From NCBI GenBank assembly GCA_964563105.1, contig CAZLXM010000046.1, positions 1 through 28,297 on the forward strand: a stretch of 28,297 bases of DNA. The letters run 5' to 3'. The translations under genes were made by a program, and so were the position numbers. The notes below the pieces were generated by a model that saw only the letters and a program-made list of their open reading frames with translations, was not told the DNA's origin and did no database searches. The stretch comes from CAYVTV01 sp964563105. GTDB taxonomy: Bacteria; Bacteroidota; Bacteroidia; Bacteroidales; GCA-2748055. Positions 24,446-28,297 of the stretch are shown piece by piece. Position 1 is the first letter of the stretch. Each line of letters begins with the position of its first letter.

Positions 24446-25231
24446 TTATCTTTTAGTACAAACAACCTGATTTTTATATCTTAAATCTATTCTTTCATAA
24501 TTATTCCATCCTTCACTTAAAAATCCTTCTAAATAAACTGCTTTCAATTTTTGTAATTTCTCATCCAACTCTGAAACATCGCCTAATATTATAATATGAG
24601 ACCCTACCCTGGGTATAAGTTCAAATTTCCCTTTCCTGTTAAGATAAATCTGAACAAACTGGCTTTTCCAGAAATTATCCCTGTTCAACTCATTAACCAG
24701 TTCCAAAACATCCAGCCAGGGTTTAAATCTTTTTATTTCCGCCAAATTAAATATATTAGATGTATTTTGAATATTACTTCCGCCCGGAAAGTAACCATTG
24801 GCTATCATAACAAAAGGAGTATATTTTGGACTTTCAGGCATAATATTCCCTTCATTATCAAGGTAGAAACTTCTGCTCTCATTTGTATAAACCCTTACCA
24901 CCGGTTCCCTCTGTTCAATTCTTACCTCAAGAGTGCCAGAAGCTGTAGCATATATCTCCACTTTCCGGATATATGGTTTGTCAATAAACAGCTCTTCAAG
25001 TTTCCTGGTATTAAGGCTGTACAGAGGATAGCCTTCCAATTTCAGGCCTTTCTCCATAAAAACATTCCTTATATCCTGAGTATTATAAAATGATCTGCTT
25101 AAACTATCCTGGATTATAATTTTTATCTCCGAACAAATAACATTTTTCCTTTGATCGGAAACAAACCCAAAAGCCAAAATCAAATAAATGATCAAGAGTA
25201 CAACTGGTAATATTTTAATTAATTTTCTCAT
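24446..25231 (-). CDS. ftsQ: Cell division protein FtsQ
   Basis: A 261-residue bitopic membrane protein of the divisome that links early ring proteins to septal wall synthesis. It has a short cytoplasmic N-terminus and one hydrophobic helix (about 7-24). A POTRA-type domain with FYNTQDIRNVFMEKG, then PYIRKVEIYATASGTLEVRI and EREPVVRVY-like strands, is followed by the FtsQ beta domain (SFYLDNEGNIMP; LIPRVGSHIIILGDVSELDEKLQKL). These last features are the usual FtsQ/DivIB landmarks. Its ATG overlaps the murC stop by 4 bp (ATGA), so translation is coupled. Confidence 0.92.
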   Translation of the reverse strand: MRKLIKILPVVLLIIYLILAFGFVSDQRKNVICSEIKIIIQDSLSRSFYNTQDIRNVFMEKGLKLEGYPLYSLNTRKLEELFIDKPYIRKVEIYATASGTLEVRIEQREPVVRVYTNESRSFYLDNEGNIMPESPKYTPFVMIANGYFPGGSNIQNTSNIFNLAEIKRFKPWLDVLELVNELNRDNFWKSQFVQIYLNRKGKFELIPRVGSHIIILGDVSELDEKLQKLKAVYLEGFLSEGWNNYERIDLRYKNQVVCTKR

Positions 25232-26607
25232 TCAATTTTATTCTGAATCCATTTTTTAAGGGGAGAAACAAGTTGATCAATATCACCTGCTCCCATGCAT
25301 AAAAGTACTTCAGGCTCAAATTTGTTGATTTTATCAATAACTTCATTTAAACTATACAATTCTCTTAATCCTTTATTTTTAAGCAGATTAAAGATCATTC
25401 CGGAATCAACCCCCTGAATTGCTTTTTCACGTGCAGGATAAACAGGCAACAAAATTACATCATCCAAAATGGAAAGAGATTCGGCAAATTCTGCTGCAAA
25501 ATCCCGGGTCCTGCTATATAAATGAGGTTGAAATATTCCGGTAATTTTTTTATCAGGAAAAACATCCTTCACTGAACGGATAAAAGCTTTCAGTTCATCA
25601 GGATGATGAGCATAATCATCTATGAAAACATATTCAGGAGTATTAATGATAATATCAAATCTTCTTTTAATCCCCTGATATGAAGAAAGGGCGCTGATTA
25701 TTTTGTCCGGTGCAACACCTGCCTCCATGGTGACAGCGAATGCAGCTAATGAATTTTCAACATTTATTTTTCCAAATATTCCGGTCCTTATATTATGAAA
25801 GTCTCCCTGAGGTGTATGTACACTAAAAGAATAGTACATATCCTGACGTTTAATATTATATGCATAATAATCTGTTTTCTTATCCATAGAATATTGAAAG
25901 AAACTAATTCCACCGGGACTGTCCAAATCAACCCCTTTTTTATATATTAATTTTCCTCCTGGTTTAATACCTGAAACAAAATCTTTAAATGCAGCCAATA
26001 AATTTTCTTTATTCTTATAAATATCAAGATGATCGGGGGCTACAGCCGAAATTAAAGCTATATCCGGTTGCAGGCGGAGGAAAGAGCGGTCATATTCATC
26101 TGCTTCAACAACATATAAGTCTGAACCATTATTTAAGACATAATTTGAATTGAAGTTCTTACATATTCCCCCAAGGAAAGCATTACATCCCATTCCCGAA
26201 TCATGCAAAATATGAGCGATCATACCGGAGATTGTTGACTTTCCATGGGTCCCGGCAACAGCAATACATTTACCTTTATTTACTATTTGCCCCAGAACAT
26301 AAGATCGTTTTTGAACCTGGAAATTATTTTTGATAAAAAAATTAAATTCACTATGATCAGGGTTAATTGCCGGAGTGTATATGATCAGGGTTTTCTCCTT
26401 ATTCATAAATCCATCAGGGATCAATTTTATATCATCCTCAAAGTGAATGTTCATTCCTTCTGCTATTAATTGCCTGGTCAGGGAAGTTGATACTCTGTCA
26501 TAACCGGCTACTTCCAATCCCTGTTGAAGAAAATATCTGGCAAGTGCGCTCATTCCAATACCGCCTATGCCAATGAAATACACCCTGTTAAAATCAGTGT
26601 TTATCAT
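25228..26607 (-). CDS. murC: UDP-N-acetylmuramate-L-alanine ligase
   Basis: MurC adds L-alanine to UDP-N-acetylmuramic acid using ATP, the first amino-acid step of the peptidoglycan stem peptide. The 459-residue protein opens with the UDP-sugar Rossmann motif GIGGIGMSA (13-21). It has the ATP loop AGTHGKST (118-125), EADEYDRSFL (metal and substrate site), APDHLDIY, and the ligase C-terminal blocks FIDDYAHHPDEL and FQPHLYSRT. The length is normal. The start overlaps the murG stop by 4 bp and the stop overlaps the ftsQ start by 4 bp, so the three genes are tightly coupled. Confidence 0.97.
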   Translation of the reverse strand: MINTDFNRVYFIGIGGIGMSALARYFLQQGLEVAGYDRVSTSLTRQLIAEGMNIHFEDDIKLIPDGFMNKEKTLIIYTPAINPDHSEFNFFIKNNFQVQKRSYVLGQIVNKGKCIAVAGTHGKSTISGMIAHILHDSGMGCNAFLGGICKNFNSNYVLNNGSDLYVVEADEYDRSFLRLQPDIALISAVAPDHLDIYKNKENLLAAFKDFVSGIKPGGKLIYKKGVDLDSPGGISFFQYSMDKKTDYYAYNIKRQDMYYSFSVHTPQGDFHNIRTGIFGKINVENSLAAFAVTMEAGVAPDKIISALSSYQGIKRRFDIIINTPEYVFIDDYAHHPDELKAFIRSVKDVFPDKKITGIFQPHLYSRTRDFAAEFAESLSILDDVILLPVYPAREKAIQGVDSGMIFNLLKNKGLRELYSLNEVIDKINKFEPEVLLCMGAGDIDQLVSPLKKWIQNKIE

Positions 26608-27701
26608 TTTTCCAATAATTTTAAAGTTTCCTCTGCAATTATCTCGGCTGCATCTGTGATAGCCAGTTTTTTAATATTTTCAGTTAAGGTATTTCTCATA
26701 TTTATATCTGATACAAGATTTATAATTGTATCAACAAGTTTAATTTCCGCATCACTATCTTTAACCATTAGCGCGGCATTTTTTTCCACAAGCGCAAGGG
26801 CATTTTTTGTTTGATGATCTTCAGCAACATTGGGGCTTGGGACCAAAATTGCAGGCTTTCCCGCGATTGCCAGCTCGGCAATAGTTCCTGCACCAGCCCT
26901 TGACACAATGATATCCGCACAGCCATAGGCAAGGTCCATTTTTTTGATAAACGGTAATACTAGAATATTGGTTAGGGATAAGTTATCAACAGCTTGTTCA
27001 CATTTTGAAAAATAATTTTTGCCTGTTTGCCATAGAAGCTGAATATCTCCGGGAATTACTTCCAGGGCTTTCATAATAGTTTCATTAATATTTCCTGCTC
27101 CTAAACTTCCGCCTAATATAAGTACTACCGGAGAATTACCATTTAATCCAAAATGCTTTATACCTTCTTCCATTTTCCGGGAGCAGTTAATAATATCCTT
27201 TCTTACAGGATTACCTGTAAGGGCAATCTTCTCCGAAGGGAAATATTTCTCCATTCCTTCGTATGCAACAAATATTTTTTTTGCTTTTTTTGCCAATATT
27301 CTATTTGTTATTCCTGCATATGAATTCTGTTCCTGTAAAACTACAGGAATGTTATATTTTGATGCTGCTTTTACAATAGGCCCGCTTGCGTATCCTCCAA
27401 CACCTATTACAATATCAGGCCTGAACCTTCTAATTATCCCCTTTGCTTTTATCATGCTTTTCAATAACTTATAAAAAAACATAATATATTTCAGGCTCAT
27501 TTTCCGGGGGAAACCTGAAACGGGCAATCCAATTACAGGATATCCTGCTTCAGGGACTTTTTCCATTTCCAGTTTTCCTTCTGCTCCAACAAACAATATT
27601 TCAATGCCGGGATCAATCACCTTTACAGCATTAGCAATAGCAATTGCAGGAAAAACGTGTCCTCCTGTACCCCCTCCCCCTATTATAATTTTTTTACTCA
27701 T
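26604..27701 (-). CDS. murG: UDP-GlcNAc transferase MurG (lipid II synthase)
   Basis: MurG transfers GlcNAc to lipid I to make lipid II on the inner face of the cytoplasmic membrane. From the ATG at 27701 the protein has 365 residues and starts MSKKIIIGGGGTGGHVFPA, with the glycine loop at 8-14 and His15. Further blocks are VGVGGYASGPIV, QEQNSYAGITNRIL, LILGGSLGAGNIN and the UDP-GlcNAc site SRAGAGTIAELAIAGKPAILV. An in-frame ATG at 27731 would add ten residues and deepen the overlap with ftsW. The shorter start gives the family-typical N-terminus and an 8-bp overlap with the end of ftsW. Confidence 0.97.
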   Translation of the reverse strand: MSKKIIIGGGGTGGHVFPAIAIANAVKVIDPGIEILFVGAEGKLEMEKVPEAGYPVIGLPVSGFPRKMSLKYIMFFYKLLKSMIKAKGIIRRFRPDIVIGVGGYASGPIVKAASKYNIPVVLQEQNSYAGITNRILAKKAKKIFVAYEGMEKYFPSEKIALTGNPVRKDIINCSRKMEEGIKHFGLNGNSPVVLILGGSLGAGNINETIMKALEVIPGDIQLLWQTGKNYFSKCEQAVDNLSLTNILVLPFIKKMDLAYGCADIIVSRAGAGTIAELAIAGKPAILVPSPNVAEDHQTKNALALVEKNAALMVKDSDAEIKLVDTIINLVSDINMRNTLTENIKKLAITDAAEIIAEETLKLLEK

Positions 27702-28297
27702 TAGCAGTTTCTTTCTGGTCAATGGTTTCATTCTTTAGTTCATTCCTCATACCACGGCTAACACTTAAAATAATGCCAATTGAAATACTTGTAAATAAAA
27801 TTGATGACCCTCCCATACTTATCAATGGAAGAGTTTGTCCCGTTACCGGAAAAAGATTTACTGCGACTGCCATATTTACCAGTGCCTGCAATACTAAGCC
27901 TATTGTAAGGCCAATTACCAGGAAAGCGGCAAAAGATCTTGAAGTTTTCCTTACAATTGTACCTGCCCTGAATAATAACCATAAATAAAGGAGAACAACA
28001 AAAGCACCACCAAGAAAGCCATATTCCTCAATAATAATCGCAAATATAAAATCTGAATAAGCATGGGGAAGATAGTTTTTCTGAATGCTGTTTCCGGGGC
28101 CTTTTCCGAAAAGGCCACCATCAACTATTGCAATTTTAGCCCGGTTGACCTGATAATTTTCAATCGTCTCTTCCTCCGAAAAATAAGCTTCTATCCTGCT
28201 TTTCCAGGTCCCTATCCTGCCCTCCTTATTTACATAAAGTGAAATTGCAACATAAGAGGAAAAAACAATTATTCCTCCTATAATAAATAACGAAAGA
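27694..28297 (-). CDS. ftsW: Septal glycan polymerase FtsW, C-terminal part
   Basis: The frame is open from the right edge to the TAA at 27694-27696, about 200 codons, so the N-terminal half is outside the window. FtsW is the SEDS-family enzyme that polymerises lipid II at the septum together with a class B penicillin-binding protein. Visible landmarks are GGLFGKGPGNS, LPHAYSDFIFAIIIEEYG and GQTLPLISMGGSS, all characteristic of FtsW/RodA/SpoVE, set among hydrophobic helices. The polar tail RNELKNETIDQKETANE is cytoplasmic. The FtsW rather than RodA call rests on its place directly before murG in the dcw cluster. Confidence 0.95.
   Translation of the reverse strand, partial: LSLFIIGGIIVFSSYVAISLYVNKEGRIGTWKSRIEAYFSEEETIENYQVNRAKIAIVDGGLFGKGPGNSIQKNYLPHAYSDFIFAIIIEEYGFLGGAFVVLLYLWLLFRAGTIVRKTSRSFAAFLVIGLTIGLVLQALVNMAVAVNLFPVTGQTLPLISMGGSSILFTSISIGIILSVSRGMRNELKNETIDQKETANE

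Noticed and set aside
24596..25093. 165-codon plus-strand open frame opposite ftsQ
   Set aside because: Antisense shadow of ftsQ within a tightly coupled minus-strand operon; no recognisable domain or start signal.
27702..27731. Longer murG start at the upstream ATG
   Set aside because: The internal ATG gives the family-typical MSKKIIIGGGGTGGH start and a short overlap with ftsW.
1..28297. Novel defence, phage, CRISPR or mobile system
   Set aside because: No direct-repeat arrays, transposase, integrase, nuclease-helicase sets or tRNA-bounded islands were found; gene order and base composition look uniform and housekeeping.

Overview
The window is an AT-rich chromosomal segment from a member of the Bacteroidota, most likely an environmental or marine Bacteroidales/Marinilabiliales-type organism. 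The phylum call rests on several things. There is a division and cell-wall (dcw) run with a long FtsZ that ends in the tail NSYLHDNVD. Next to it is a coaX - outer-membrane barrel - TPR - lptC - CNNM - ppiD block. Shine-Dalgarno signals are nearly absent, and motifs matching the Bacteroidota -7 box (TAnnTTTG) lie upstream of several genes. The species cannot be named from the sequence.

Layout. (1) 1-1648, plus strand: the C-terminal part of a sulfatase, then a secreted alpha/beta-hydrolase esterase. This looks like the edge of a polysaccharide-degradation locus. (2) 1737-7425, amino-acid and polyamine metabolism: an aspartate kinase of the Ask_Ect type (plus), a putrescine pair aguB-aguA (minus; aguB is broken by a frameshift), a zinc-free medium-chain dehydrogenase/reductase (plus), and a second, ordinary aspartate kinase (minus). 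(3) 7584-10910: mfd, the transcription-repair coupling factor. (4) 10965-13075, minus: a periplasmic glutathione-peroxidase-like protein and an unrecognised 499-residue lipoprotein. (5) 13377-21151, plus: a probable operon of coaX, an outer-membrane barrel protein, a TPR protein, lptC, a 59-residue two-helix membrane protein, a CNNM/CorC-type transporter and ppiD. (6) 21148-28297, minus, read from the right edge: ftsW (partial), murG, murC, ftsQ, ftsA, ftsZ and a YqeY-family gene, most of them overlapping or only a few bases apart.

How the genes fit together. The right third is the lipid II, septum and Z-ring pathway: MurG and MurC make and complete lipid II precursors, FtsW polymerises glycan, FtsQ belongs to the divisome, and FtsA and FtsZ form the ring. 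The coaX-ppiD operon joins a CoA-synthesis enzyme to envelope biogenesis (LPS export, periplasmic folding). AguA and AguB would convert agmatine to putrescine; as sequenced, the second step is interrupted.

The region is mostly conserved housekeeping DNA. I found no CRISPR array, phage, insertion sequence, tRNA or rRNA, and no defence or biosynthetic system. The points most worth a second look are the aguB frameshift, the Ask_Ect-type aspartokinase beside a second aspartokinase without ectoine genes, the short membrane protein between lptC and the CNNM gene, and the altered active-site residue in the peroxidase.
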